Shown: piece by piece, positions 45,520 through 54,057 of the stretch
How positions within the stretch are numbered: the first letter of the stretch is position 1
Layout of the letters: the number at the start of each line of letters is the position of its first letter
NCBI RefSeq assembly: GCF_000332295.1
Contig: NZ_KB235930.1
Span: 1,431,895-1,495,894 of the forward strand
Length of the DNA stretch: 64,000 nucleotides
DNA from: Fortiea contorta PCC 7126
GTDB taxonomy: Bacteria; Cyanobacteriota; Cyanobacteriia; Cyanobacteriales; Nostocaceae
Reading direction: 5' to 3'
Position numbers and translations under genes: made by a program
Notes under the pieces: model-generated
What the model saw: the letters and a program-made list of their open reading frames with translations, nothing else
The model's database searches: none
Told to the model about the DNA's origin: nothing

Positions 45520-45795
45520 ATGTCTAAAGCGTTAATTCAAGATATCTTTAGTAATCCTGAAGAGTGGGAAGAGACGGCTTTACCCGCAACAGATAAAGAT
45601 TTGTTGGTGTTAACAGAAAGACTTTTAGAGTTTGAAATTCCCACTCAGGTTTTCTTTCAAGCTATAGCTATTGCTGCTTATGACAGTGCGTCTGCTTTTC
45701 GCTACTTTGATAACTATCTAGCCACAACTAAAAAGAAGAACAAAATACGAAATTTACTTTTGTCACGGTCTAGGAAGAACTTTGAAAATAATTGA
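45520..45795 (+). CDS. Hypothetical protein, 91 aa, second gene of a pair
   Basis: The start directly follows the stop of the previous gene (TAAATG), with AAGGAGG six bases upstream, a strong ribosome-binding site. The product is acidic in the first half (FSNPEEWEETALPATDKDLL), has a hydrophobic helix (TQVFFQAIAIAAYDSASAF) and a very basic tail (KKKNKIRNLLLSRSRKNF). No family recognised. A strong hairpin ends the unit at 45813. Confidence 0.6.
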   Translation: MSKALIQDIFSNPEEWEETALPATDKDLLVLTERLLEFEIPTQVFFQAIAIAAYDSASAFRYFDNYLATTKKKNKIRNLLLSRSRKNFENN

Positions 45796-45812
45796 GATGG
45801 ATTTTGAGGATG

Positions 45813-45838
45813 TAGAGACGTAAGATTTTACGTCTCTA
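45813..45838 (+). terminator. Perfect 11-bp hairpin of the TAGAGACG family
   Basis: TAGAGACGTAA and TTACGTCTCTA pair perfectly around a 4-nt loop, 18 bp after the stop of the 91-residue protein. It is the third member of the TGTAGAGAC-type hairpins in the window. Confidence 0.65.
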
Positions 45839-45894
45839 TCAGAGTTGTGGTAGAGCAGAAAAATATTTTCATTATTCTTAAAACTTTTTGCTAC

Positions 45895-46260
45895 TTAAGG
45901 CGTATTGAGTCCGCTAACAGGTAAGGTTTGCCATTTACCAGCAAATATACTTTCACTCGCTAGAGAAATTCTCAGCAAATCCTCCTTGAGTAGTGGGGGC
46001 CATTCAACGCCTGCTTTCCGTCCGATAACAAACAGTTGTTGCGCTTTGATACCTAATTGATATAGTGCAAAAGCTAGCTCTCTATCTATATTTGGGGCTT
46101 CTTTGAGGGCTTCAAACACCACTTTCAAGGCTAGCAAAATCGAGGTAATCTGACCAGGTACAGGCGGTTTTCCCTGCTGCATACGCACTAGCAGAGCATC
46201 TGAGTTGTTTTCGGTGGTTGTCTGGTCTATGAGGATTTTGCGAGCTGTTTCATAATTCAT
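45895..46260 (-). CDS. Conserved cyanobacterial protein of about 121 aa, sometimes labelled dethiobiotin synthetase
   Basis: The sequence (MNYETARKILIDQTTTEN, RMQQGKPPVPGQITSILLALKVVFEALKEAP, FAGKWQTLPVSG) matches a helical cyanobacterial family often mislabelled as dethiobiotin synthetase. It has no P-loop and is half the length of BioD, so that name is not supported. Function unknown. It lies just before the old end of the CRISPR array. Confidence 0.6.
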   Translation of the reverse strand: MNYETARKILIDQTTTENNSDALLVRMQQGKPPVPGQITSILLALKVVFEALKEAPNIDRELAFALYQLGIKAQQLFVIGRKAGVEWPPLLKEDLLRISLASESIFAGKWQTLPVSGLNTP

Positions 46261-46317
46261 TTAGCTTACCTGAGATTAAGCATCAGTAGTAGGAGCATAG
46301 CATTGCTACGCCTCCAA

Positions 46318-48465
46318 GTTTCAACCTTTTATAGGGATTTAGGCACAGACGCCAAGCTGCTTCCTGCAGGTAAGTACCAAGGAATAATCCCTGATAGGGA
46401 TTTGAGTTAATTAAAACGCAATAGAAAAACTTTTCACATACTTGATTAACCCAATAATTGTTTCAATCCCTGATAGGGATTTAAGTTAATTAAAACCAGC
46501 GATCGCTATCGCTTCTAGTACTTCGTATCTTGGTATTAATAAATATGTCAAGTTTCAATCCCTGATAGGGATTTAAGTTAATTAAAACCACAGGGGTAAT
46601 CGACATCCTCGAAGCGATCGCTTTTGTTTCAATCCCTGATAGGGATTTAAGTTAATTAAAACAATTGAATTATATCGTTTTCGAGTTGGTTTAGTGTTTC
46701 AATCCCTGATAGGGATTTAAGTTAATTAAAACCTGTGCGGTTTTGAATTTCGTCTGTTTTACGTTTGTTTCAATCCCTGATAGGGATTTAAGTTAATTAA
46801 AACTTCAATCCATCGAGGTGTAACTGCACCGTTAATGTTTCAATCCCTGATAGGGATTTAAGTTAATTAAAACTATTTCTAATGGTGATTTGGTGCTTTC
46901 TCGAATGTTTCAATCCCTGATAGGGATTTAAGTTAATTAAAACAATGGATTGGCTAGGCGATCGCTCCCAAATGTGGTTTCAATCCCTGATAGGGATTTA
47001 AGTTAATTAAAACTGAAAGGTCGAATTCTACGGCGTTTGTGTTGATGTTTCAATCCCTGATAGGGATTTAAGTTAATTAAAACCAGATTTGGTGGGGGTC
47101 TCCTGGAGGTTTGAGATGTTTCAATCCCTGATAGGGATTTAAGTTAATTAAAACTACGCTACTAGGGCGATTGATAGCTGTACATGTTCGGTTTCAATCC
47201 CTGATAGGGATTTAAGTTAATTAAAACTCTGTTGTTCCGGCTTGTGTCGAGGTAGCATTCAGTTTCAATCCCTGATAGGGATTTAAGTTAATTAAAACGT
47301 CCCGCAGTTGACCAGCACGCTGCACACGAACAACACGTTTCAATCCCTGATAGGGATTTAAGTTAATTAAAACATGACAAAGTCACTTTTGGTAGTTTAG
47401 GCTTCAGTTTCAATCCCTGATAGGGATTTAAGTTAATTAAAACTCGATGCCCGGTTGGTAGCCGGGTTTTTTGTTGTTTCAATCCCTGATAGGGATTTAA
47501 GTTAATTAAAACGTTAGAGTCATAGCCCCGAATTACCATCTCTGCTGTTTCAATCCCTGATAGGGATTTAAGTTAATTAAAACTTTATTGCTGCTATATT
47601 GCTATCTACCTAAGTCATAGTTTCAATCCCTGATAGGGATTTAAGTTAATTAAAACTTGAACCTTTCTATGGACGCTAAAACTAAATTAGAGTTTCAATC
47701 CCTGATAGGGATTTAAGTTAATTAAAACCTATTATCAGTTTCTTATCTCTATTAACTGGTATAGGGTTTCAATCCCTGATAGGGATTTAAGTTAATTAAA
47801 ACGTGCAGCTTTAGAAGCCATAATAAAAAGGGTCGCAGAAGTTTCAATCCCTGATAGGGATTTAAGTTAATTAAAACGTCACTTGCTCTAGTAGGCTTTC
47901 CGCCCCGCTCCAAGTCTCGTTTCAATCCCTGATAGGGATTTAAGTTAATTAAAACGTTTCCTTTACTCTTTTATAGTAACTAGTGTTTAGTTTCAATCCC
48001 TGATAGGGATTTAAGTTAATTAAAACACGAGTTTCTGGAAGTAATGCACAGATACCTGGAAGGTTTCAATCCCTGATAGGGATTTAAGTTAATTAAAACT
48101 TTAAGTAATAAGTGGCTAGTATTAAAATCAGCCATTAGTGTTTCAATCCCTGATAGGGATTTAAGTTAATTAAAACGAACTGTAATTGCACTGTTAGTTA
48201 CTATACTGAAAGTTTCAATCCCTGATAGGGATTTAAGTTAATTAAAACTTCTTGCAATATTGCAGCTTGTCTTGATAAGGCATTGTTTCAATCCCTGATA
48301 GGGATTTAAGTTAATTAAAACATATTAGCCAGAGGTATTTGGGAAGCTTGGGATATTCGTTTCAATCCCTGATAGGGATTTAAGTTAATTAAAACATTTC
48401 TCTTTTATCTAAAAGTCCAGAAATATTGGTTTCAATCCCTGATAGGGATTTAAGTTAATTAAAAC
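46318..48465 (-). CRISPR. Type I-D CRISPR array: 28 perfect 37-bp repeats plus two decayed ones
   Basis: Perfect repeats start at 46460, 46552, 46626, 46696 and so on to 48429. A degenerate copy lies at 46381-46417 and a further decayed one at 46318-46347. On the minus strand the repeat begins GTTTTAATTAACTT, has an ATCCCT/AGGGAT stem, and ends GGGATTGAAAC, giving an ATTGAAAC-type 5' handle. The array is therefore read on the minus strand from the cas2 side, and the decayed repeats are the old trailer end. Spacers are 32-42 nt except one of 55 nt (46497-46551). Three spacers carry HIP1. Confidence 0.97.
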
Positions 48466-48720
48466 TGCCGGCATCCAGAAGGCTTGATATATTTGGTTTT
48501 CAAGGTTCAGAAGTGTCAATCTGGAGACAAGATAGCTTTTGAGGGGTTGGGTTGTCAAGGTGGGGTGAATGGCAAATAGCTCAAAGACTGTGGTGATGGG
48601 GGTTTCAGATTTGGCGTCAACCTGTTGGGTGGTGAAATTAGGCTCAAAGTCAGCGGGGATAAGCTTTTGAGGCACGAAATTTACTCGTAGCTTTCAAACA
48701 CCTACTGGTTGACACCAAAA
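48466..48720 (-). other. Leader-side region between the newest repeat and cas2
   Basis: The leader should lie here. Most of it is not AT-rich and stays open on the minus strand from 48675 into the repeats (PADFEPNFTTQQVDAKSET..., TLTTQPLKSYLVSRL), which looks like a gene fragment ending exactly at the first repeat. The 55 bases next to cas2 (48666-48720) are the only leader-like AT-rich piece. I do not recognise the protein. Confidence 0.45.
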
Positions 48721-48993
48721 TCATGCAAAGAAGACGGTGGTATCAATTGGCATTTCGCCGCCGATGCGCTCAATTTTGGGTTGACAGCAAGCGCAGAGAT
48801 AGTAAAAACGAATGCTGTCTTGGTCTGGTTTGATGACTTTTGCCAAGCGCGATCGCAGTTTAGCATATTGAGTTGGTGTCAGTTCGCACTCAAATACAGA
48901 ATATTGCATCCACTGTCCATAAGATTTGAGAATCTTGTGAATTTTGGTGCGACGCTTGTCTTCTGATATATCGTAGGAAATTACTAAATACAT
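48721..48993 (-). CDS. cas2: CRISPR endonuclease/adaptation protein Cas2
   Basis: The 90-residue ferredoxin-like protein opens MYLVISYDISEDKRRTKIHKILKSYGQWMQYSVFECEL, with the conserved Asp at position 8. Cas2 dimers bridge two Cas1 dimers in the spacer integrase. It is the last gene of the operon, 39 bp after cas1, and the array lies downstream. Confidence 0.95.
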   Translation of the reverse strand: MYLVISYDISEDKRRTKIHKILKSYGQWMQYSVFECELTPTQYAKLRSRLAKVIKPDQDSIRFYYLCACCQPKIERIGGEMPIDTTVFFA

Positions 48994-49032
48994 TTATTTG
49001 GGGAATGGGGTAATATTAGAGTGAACCCAACT

Positions 49033-50037
49033 CTACTTCATAACTAATGGTGGATATTTGTCAATTTCTCCTAGTAGATATTTGGCAAGCAATCTCGCTT
49101 GAATCTCGAAGGTTTCTTGATAGGTGTGTTGGTTTTGCATGAGCGGATGTTTAAATTTATTTTGTTTTTTTTCTTGATATAAACGCAGAAAAATATGTAG
49201 TCCATCTTTGGTGAGTGAAACTGCGTTACTTAGTGGTTCTGTGATAAAGTCTTTTGGTGTTAGCATTCGCCGATTAATAGCTGTGAGCACAACAGCGTCT
49301 ACTATTAAAGGGCGAAATTCTTCCATTAAATCTAGTGCTAAAGAAGGTCTACCATAACGCTCTGTGTGTAAGTATCCTAAATAAGGGTCGAATCCGACGA
49401 TATTTAAAGCTCCTTGGATGTCGTGGCGCAGTAAGGAATAACCTAAACTCAAAAGGGAGTTAACTGGATCTAAAGGAGGACGACGATTCCGAGTTGAAAA
49501 GTTGAAGTCGTCTACACGAATTAATTGATTAAAACAACCAAAATATGCAGCACTCCCAGCACCTTCAAAGCCTCTGATTGTATTAATTGAATTAGCTTTA
49601 TCTAGAGATGCGATCGCATTCGATAATTGATTGATACCGGCATCTAAATCTAGTTCAGAATAGCGGCGTTTTGCTTGTGACAACGAGTAGCGATAATTTT
49701 TCAATTTACCTCTAACAAAACCTTGTGTAAGGTGAATAGCTTGTGTTGTTTCTCCAGCAGCTTTCCATTGAGCGGAACGTACAAAAATATTCTTACTCAT
49801 TTCTGGTTCTAAACGGGCGATATATTTACCTGTGTTTGTGAGAAAAGTTAGGGGAATTTTTTGATTGACTAATTCAGCGATCGCTAAAGGAGAAATGCTG
49901 GCTCGTCCCACAATTACCAAGCCATCAATTTTAATCAAAGGTATATCTAAAATTGTCTTTTTCTCAAATTTTACGTTGAGACGTTCGTCTGTTTTGCCAA
50001 TAAAAGCATCATCTTGTGTAATATAAACTGTCCCCAT
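49033..50037 (-). CDS. cas1: CRISPR integrase Cas1 (type I-D)
   Basis: The 334-residue protein has an N-terminal beta domain and a helical catalytic domain with metal ligands Glu in RGFEGAGSAAYF (about residue 161), His in GYLHTERYGRPSLALDLMEEFRP (about 226) and Glu in the same segment. It inserts new spacers with Cas2, guided by Cas4 for PAM choice. Length is normal. Confidence 0.96.
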   Translation of the reverse strand: MGTVYITQDDAFIGKTDERLNVKFEKKTILDIPLIKIDGLVIVGRASISPLAIAELVNQKIPLTFLTNTGKYIARLEPEMSKNIFVRSAQWKAAGETTQAIHLTQGFVRGKLKNYRYSLSQAKRRYSELDLDAGINQLSNAIASLDKANSINTIRGFEGAGSAAYFGCFNQLIRVDDFNFSTRNRRPPLDPVNSLLSLGYSLLRHDIQGALNIVGFDPYLGYLHTERYGRPSLALDLMEEFRPLIVDAVVLTAINRRMLTPKDFITEPLSNAVSLTKDGLHIFLRLYQEKKQNKFKHPLMQNQHTYQETFEIQARLLAKYLLGEIDKYPPLVMK

Positions 50038-50121
50038 AATTTCACCTCAAATTCTCTTAATTTCCTACTCTCTGCGTCTCTGCGTGAGCCAAATCCATAT
50101 TTTCAATTACCGACGCCAAAA

Positions 50122-50712
50122 TTAACTGGCTTCATGGTAATTTCTTACTCTATCGAAAGCTTTAGGTAAACATTGTGAATTCAGACTGCATCCTTTACAG
50201 CGGTTGCTATAAATTGGTTTTGGCATTATACCTGTTTCTAGAAGATTTGTGACAGATGTAATAGTAGCGATCGCACTTTGTCGTAACTCTGCATTAATCT
50301 CTACTAATTGTCGTTGATGGGAGTGAGCATAATAGATGTAACCTGTGGTAATTGTTTGTCCTGTCATCTCTTCTAAACATAAAGCTTGAGCACATACTTG
50401 CAGTTCATCGTTATCCCACTCACCTTTATGTCCTCGCTTATATTCAACAGGATAAAATTGACCCTCTGCTGATTCAATTAAATCTGATTTGCCAATTAGT
50501 TGATACTTATCTGATTTCAGCCAAATTGCTCGTATTTGCCACGTTTCTTCATGCATTACCTCGGTTGTAGTGTGGACGCGATCGTGCAAACTTGTGCCTT
50601 CGATTGTGTATTGATTATCAACAAATTCACCTGCACAAAACATCCTCCAACAGCGATGAGAACAGTAGGCAAATTGATTTAATGCCGCAATTGGAATATA
50701 TTCGATGTTCAT
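50122..50712 (-). CDS. cas4: CRISPR-associated exonuclease Cas4
   Basis: The 196-residue RecB-like nuclease has an N-terminal Cys (FAYCSHRC) and three more in CKGCSLNSQC near the end for a 4Fe-4S cluster. The catalytic core has His in SLHDRVH, Asp in LIGKSDLIE and Glu-x-Lys in FYPVEYKRG. It trims prespacers and selects PAMs with Cas1-Cas2. It lies between cas6 and cas1 as in other I-D loci. Confidence 0.95.
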   Translation of the reverse strand: MNIEYIPIAALNQFAYCSHRCWRMFCAGEFVDNQYTIEGTSLHDRVHTTTEVMHEETWQIRAIWLKSDKYQLIGKSDLIESAEGQFYPVEYKRGHKGEWDNDELQVCAQALCLEEMTGQTITTGYIYYAHSHQRQLVEINAELRQSAIATITSVTNLLETGIMPKPIYSNRCKGCSLNSQCLPKAFDRVRNYHEAS

Positions 50713-50742
50713 GATTATTCGTTATTTATTATTCTCTAAATC

Positions 50743-51573
50743 CTAATAGCTTAATCGCCGCGTAATTCCCATACCCATTGTGGTTTTACGTCCAACACCT
50801 GCATATAGTGCGAAGTCAGATAGAGCATTAATTTGTTTAATTTGCATTGGCTCGACTTCTCCCAAAAGCCGATAACTAATTTCTCCTAAAAGGCCAATAA
50901 ATTTACTGCGGGAATCTGCTAATATTTCTGTGTGAATGTTAATAAATGAGGGGAAAATTGACTCTATAGCAATATCAGTAAAGTCAATACCACTGTATTT
51001 ATTCCACCGTGTTAATAGGGAGTTAAAAACACATTCTCTGGTGGGGAGAGTTGTATCGAACTTTCCTTGACGAAAGGCTGTAGGAGTGGAGAAGGTGAGA
51101 CGAATTGTGGTTTCGCGATCGCTCGCTTGCTCGTACAATTGAGCATAGCTGCAAGCATTTGCCCAAGGTTGCGTTGATTGCGGTGTGCCTTGAATGGTGG
51201 TAATATACAAGTCTGCTGGGCCAAGATGCCAAGGATGATTGGGATTAAGATTTAGCCATAGTTGGGTAAGTTTGCTAAATAGAGTGTCATCTAATAACGA
51301 GATGCGCCACCAACAAGGAGTCTCAGCGGGGATGGGTTGTTGATGTGAATATTGCAATTGCGATCCTCTTTTACTCCCCTTAAAATGGCTGTCAATTTGT
51401 AGAGGGGAGAGGGTGAAAGCTTTGTCAGCGTCGGAGTCGTGGAGGCGATCGCCTAATGTTTTATCTACAGAACTGACTAGAGTTAAAAATAGGGCGTGCA
51501 GATGTCTGCCTGTGAGATATTGTGGGGGGATAGGCGATTGAGGTAGTAAATTAAGGACTAAACTGTGAGGCAT
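50743..51573 (-). CDS. cas6: CRISPR pre-crRNA endoribonuclease Cas6
   Basis: From ATG 51573 the protein (276 aa) opens MPHSLVLNLLPQSPIPPQYLTGRHLHALFL, the usual Cas6 start with the candidate catalytic His, and ends with the glycine-rich loop YAGVGRKTTMGMGITRRL. It cuts the repeat transcript 8 nt before each spacer. An in-frame start at 51615 would increase the overlap with the upstream oxygenase gene from 23 to 65 bp and is less likely. Confidence 0.92.
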   Translation of the reverse strand: MPHSLVLNLLPQSPIPPQYLTGRHLHALFLTLVSSVDKTLGDRLHDSDADKAFTLSPLQIDSHFKGSKRGSQLQYSHQQPIPAETPCWWRISLLDDTLFSKLTQLWLNLNPNHPWHLGPADLYITTIQGTPQSTQPWANACSYAQLYEQASDRETTIRLTFSTPTAFRQGKFDTTLPTRECVFNSLLTRWNKYSGIDFTDIAIESIFPSFINIHTEILADSRSKFIGLLGEISYRLLGEVEPMQIKQINALSDFALYAGVGRKTTMGMGITRRLSY

Positions 51574-52183
51574 ATTTACGTTTTTTGGTAGTAGATTGAG
51601 TAACTCTAGATTCAATAGTAAATTCTGGAATTTCTGCTAATTCAGTCTCACCTAAACTATACTGTTCACAAACCAAACTCAATCTATTTCCAGGAGTTTT
51701 CACAGCGTTAACAGAGTGAGTTAAGTCGCCTTGAAAGTAAACTAAGGTGTTCATCTGTGGTTTAATTTGTCCTAGTTGGCGCTTGTGCGCCTTGAGTAAG
51801 AGTTCTCCACCTTCCATATTTTCAGGTACTCGCACATATAGAACACTCACAAGCGCAGGCGGTTCAACGGTTTTGCAATAAGAACGCAGAGAGCGATCAA
51901 TATGCGGATCAACGCGAGAACCTTCCTTGAGTAGCAGGGGATTGAGGTAAAAAGCGTTACAACTAGGCTGGAGAGCTAAATCTAAGTACGGCTTGAAATA
52001 GGGGAATTGTTGCTCTACTGTGGGGATGTGCGATCGCTTAAACACCACTGAAAATCCTTTAGTCCCAACAAAATCGCGGTTGAGGTTGTTGATAGCAAAA
52101 TAAGGACAAGCGTGGATTTCTCCCCACAAGTTGTTGAGGTAATCACTGGGGAAGGCGTTGGGTTGTTGTTGGTAGTATTTCAC
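51551..52183 (-). CDS. 2-oxoglutarate/Fe(II)-dependent oxygenase inside the cas operon
   Basis: The 210-residue protein has the double-stranded beta-helix iron triad His94-x-Asp96 (VDPHIDRSL) and His156 (LTHSVNAVKTPGNRLSLV), with Arg167 placed to bind 2-oxoglutarate. The fold is of the prolyl/lysyl hydroxylase or PKHD type. It is not a core Cas protein, yet lies between csc1 and cas6, overlapping cas6 by at least 23 bp on the same strand, so it must be co-expressed with them. A substrate among Cas proteins, translation factors or nucleic acids is conceivable; none is shown. Confidence 0.85.
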   Translation of the reverse strand: MKYYQQQPNAFPSDYLNNLWGEIHACPYFAINNLNRDFVGTKGFSVVFKRSHIPTVEQQFPYFKPYLDLALQPSCNAFYLNPLLLKEGSRVDPHIDRSLRSYCKTVEPPALVSVLYVRVPENMEGGELLLKAHKRQLGQIKPQMNTLVYFQGDLTHSVNAVKTPGNRLSLVCEQYSLGETELAEIPEFTIESRVTQSTTKKRKYASQFSP

Positions 52184-52285
52184 AAGTATAGGAAAATGGG
52201 AGGGGCGATCGCTAAATTAGCGCATCTAAAATTTTACCCCTCTTTCTCTCTGCGCCTCCGCGTCTCTGCGTGTTCAAAAAGCAAA

Positions 52286-52993
52286 CTAACTGCGAAAACG
52301 ATATTCCATACAAGCCGGAATTTTCAAATTTTTTACATCATCAAAATAGTAATATTGCCCTCGCATTTGCACATTTTGAATTAAACTAACTGGAGGCATA
52401 TTCACCACATCGTAGCTAATCACTTGATTAGTAAACATCACATCTAAAGGGTTTAAAGGATGTGTACAGGTGAATAAACCTTCAACAGTTTTAGGGTTAG
52501 ATAACTTCTCAACCATTACCTCAGCCTTACTCATCCATTTACCCAAGCGAATCCATTTTGGTAATTTGAGTTCTTTTTGGGAAATGACAAAAAACTCAAA
52601 TACACTTTCTGGTGCAATTTCTTTAGCTCTACCAAAACTAGGGATATTCTTCTGAGTTTTCTCCATTTCCATGTGGTAGTTGTTGTTAGCATACTTCCAC
52701 GTATTGAGGATAGTAGAATGATTGAGCGATCGCGCTGGAGTTACATAAATTACCTGTTGATTGAGTGGCGTTAAATGCTCCTCATATTTTGGCACTTGTT
52801 CGGGACAAAAATAGCGATAAGAATGTTCTTCAGCTACCGTAGTAGAGTAGATTTGACTATCAACTAAACCCAATGCATAACAGAGAGCGTAATTATGAAT
52901 TACTGGCTCTGTTTCGTATAATCTGCCAATTTCACGTGTGGCAAAATAGAGGCTGTCGTGTAACTCTAATTGACAACGGTAAATAAATACCAT
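52286..52993 (-). CDS. csc1: Type I-D effector subunit Csc1 (Cas5d family)
   Basis: The 235-residue RAMP protein begins MVFIYRCQLELHDSLYFATREIGRLYETEPVIHNYALCYALGL, the Csc1 opening. In the I-D complex it holds the 5' handle of the crRNA beside Cas10d. Its ATG shares an A with the csc2 stop (TAATG), a sign of coupled translation. Confidence 0.93.
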   Translation of the reverse strand: MVFIYRCQLELHDSLYFATREIGRLYETEPVIHNYALCYALGLVDSQIYSTTVAEEHSYRYFCPEQVPKYEEHLTPLNQQVIYVTPARSLNHSTILNTWKYANNNYHMEMEKTQKNIPSFGRAKEIAPESVFEFFVISQKELKLPKWIRLGKWMSKAEVMVEKLSNPKTVEGLFTCTHPLNPLDVMFTNQVISYDVVNMPPVSLIQNVQMRGQYYYFDDVKNLKIPACMEYRFRS

Positions 52994-54009
52994 TATTCTT
53001 TCCCCGCTTTAGCAGCAGTTTTCTTCTTAGTGATATGCTTGCCTGCATAAGCCTTAGCTTCTGCATCAGCTTTTTGTAAAATTTCCTTGATTCCTTTTTC
53101 GCTTCCTGTGAGAGTTTTAACTTCATTCAATAAGGATATAAAAGCATCACCAATAAAGTCAGTATGAACGATAAATTCATCAGCCATCAACGCTGCAATT
53201 GCATTTTTAGCAGCAGTAATTACATCATGTTCATCGAGAGGCTCTGGTGGATTTAAAGTATTATTAGCTTTCATTTGGTCGTGTATTGCTTGCGTCCAAC
53301 GCAGATTACTAGTAATTTCTCCATCTGCAAATACAACACCAACTAGCTCATTTCTAACACGACCTGTGCGGGTTGTTTGCGCTCCATAGTGGCGAGTTCG
53401 CAGAATATTATTAAAAACGTAAAGGAAGCTAGCTTCGGTGGGGTCTTTGAGTGTGACAATACTAGGGAAGAAAACTTGCGGTCTGATGTGGTCTTGCTGA
53501 TTAATTCGGCTAGTAACTTCACCCGGTTTAGAATTATTTTCACCCTTAGAAGCCATTGTGCCATTTTCAAAAGGAGCATTGAGAGTGAAGGTTTCGTGTG
53601 ATTCATCAAATGCTGTAATTGAAAATGCGGTATCTACTACAACTTTTGATTTTTCGGAACCGGAATCACCTATAGCAAAGCCGTAAATAATACAATCAGG
53701 ATTATCCATTGCAAAATTCACGTTATATTCGCATTCTTCAGCCGTCATTAAGCCATAGTTACGCAATAGTTCTCGACCAACTAAACGCTCTGGAGTAGAC
53801 TGTTTGCGCTTGAACATTGACAAACGGCTAATTGTAGTTTTGTCTTTTACTCCGGCTCTTACTCGTGCTTTATTTAGTTCTCCATCTGTTTGAAATAAAG
53901 GATAAGATTCGGTAATCCGAATTGTCAAAAAGTGGACATATTTACCCATTGGTTTGTAAGGAATTTCAGCTTGAAATAACTTGGATTCAACAGTTTTGAG
54001 AATTGCCAT
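52993..54009 (-). CDS. csc2: Type I-D backbone subunit Csc2 (Cas7d)
   Basis: The 338-residue Cas7-like RAMP protein carries LRTRHYGAQTTRTGRVRNELVGVVFADGEITSNLRWTQAIHD, the typical Csc2 segment, and a basic C-terminus (KHITKKKTAAKAGKE). Several copies line the crRNA. It lies 48 bp downstream of csc3. Confidence 0.94.
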   Translation of the reverse strand: MAILKTVESKLFQAEIPYKPMGKYVHFLTIRITESYPLFQTDGELNKARVRAGVKDKTTISRLSMFKRKQSTPERLVGRELLRNYGLMTAEECEYNVNFAMDNPDCIIYGFAIGDSGSEKSKVVVDTAFSITAFDESHETFTLNAPFENGTMASKGENNSKPGEVTSRINQQDHIRPQVFFPSIVTLKDPTEASFLYVFNNILRTRHYGAQTTRTGRVRNELVGVVFADGEITSNLRWTQAIHDQMKANNTLNPPEPLDEHDVITAAKNAIAALMADEFIVHTDFIGDAFISLLNEVKTLTGSEKGIKEILQKADAEAKAYAGKHITKKKTAAKAGKE

Positions 54010-54057
54010 AATTTATCTCCTCAGAATTATTTACTAATTGTTTAGGCAAGATTAGAA

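Noticed and set aside
48409-48675. 88-codon open frame reaching into the CRISPR array
   Set aside because: Its last 20 codons are translated repeat and spacer. Only the part before the first repeat may be a gene fragment, so it is not called as a gene.
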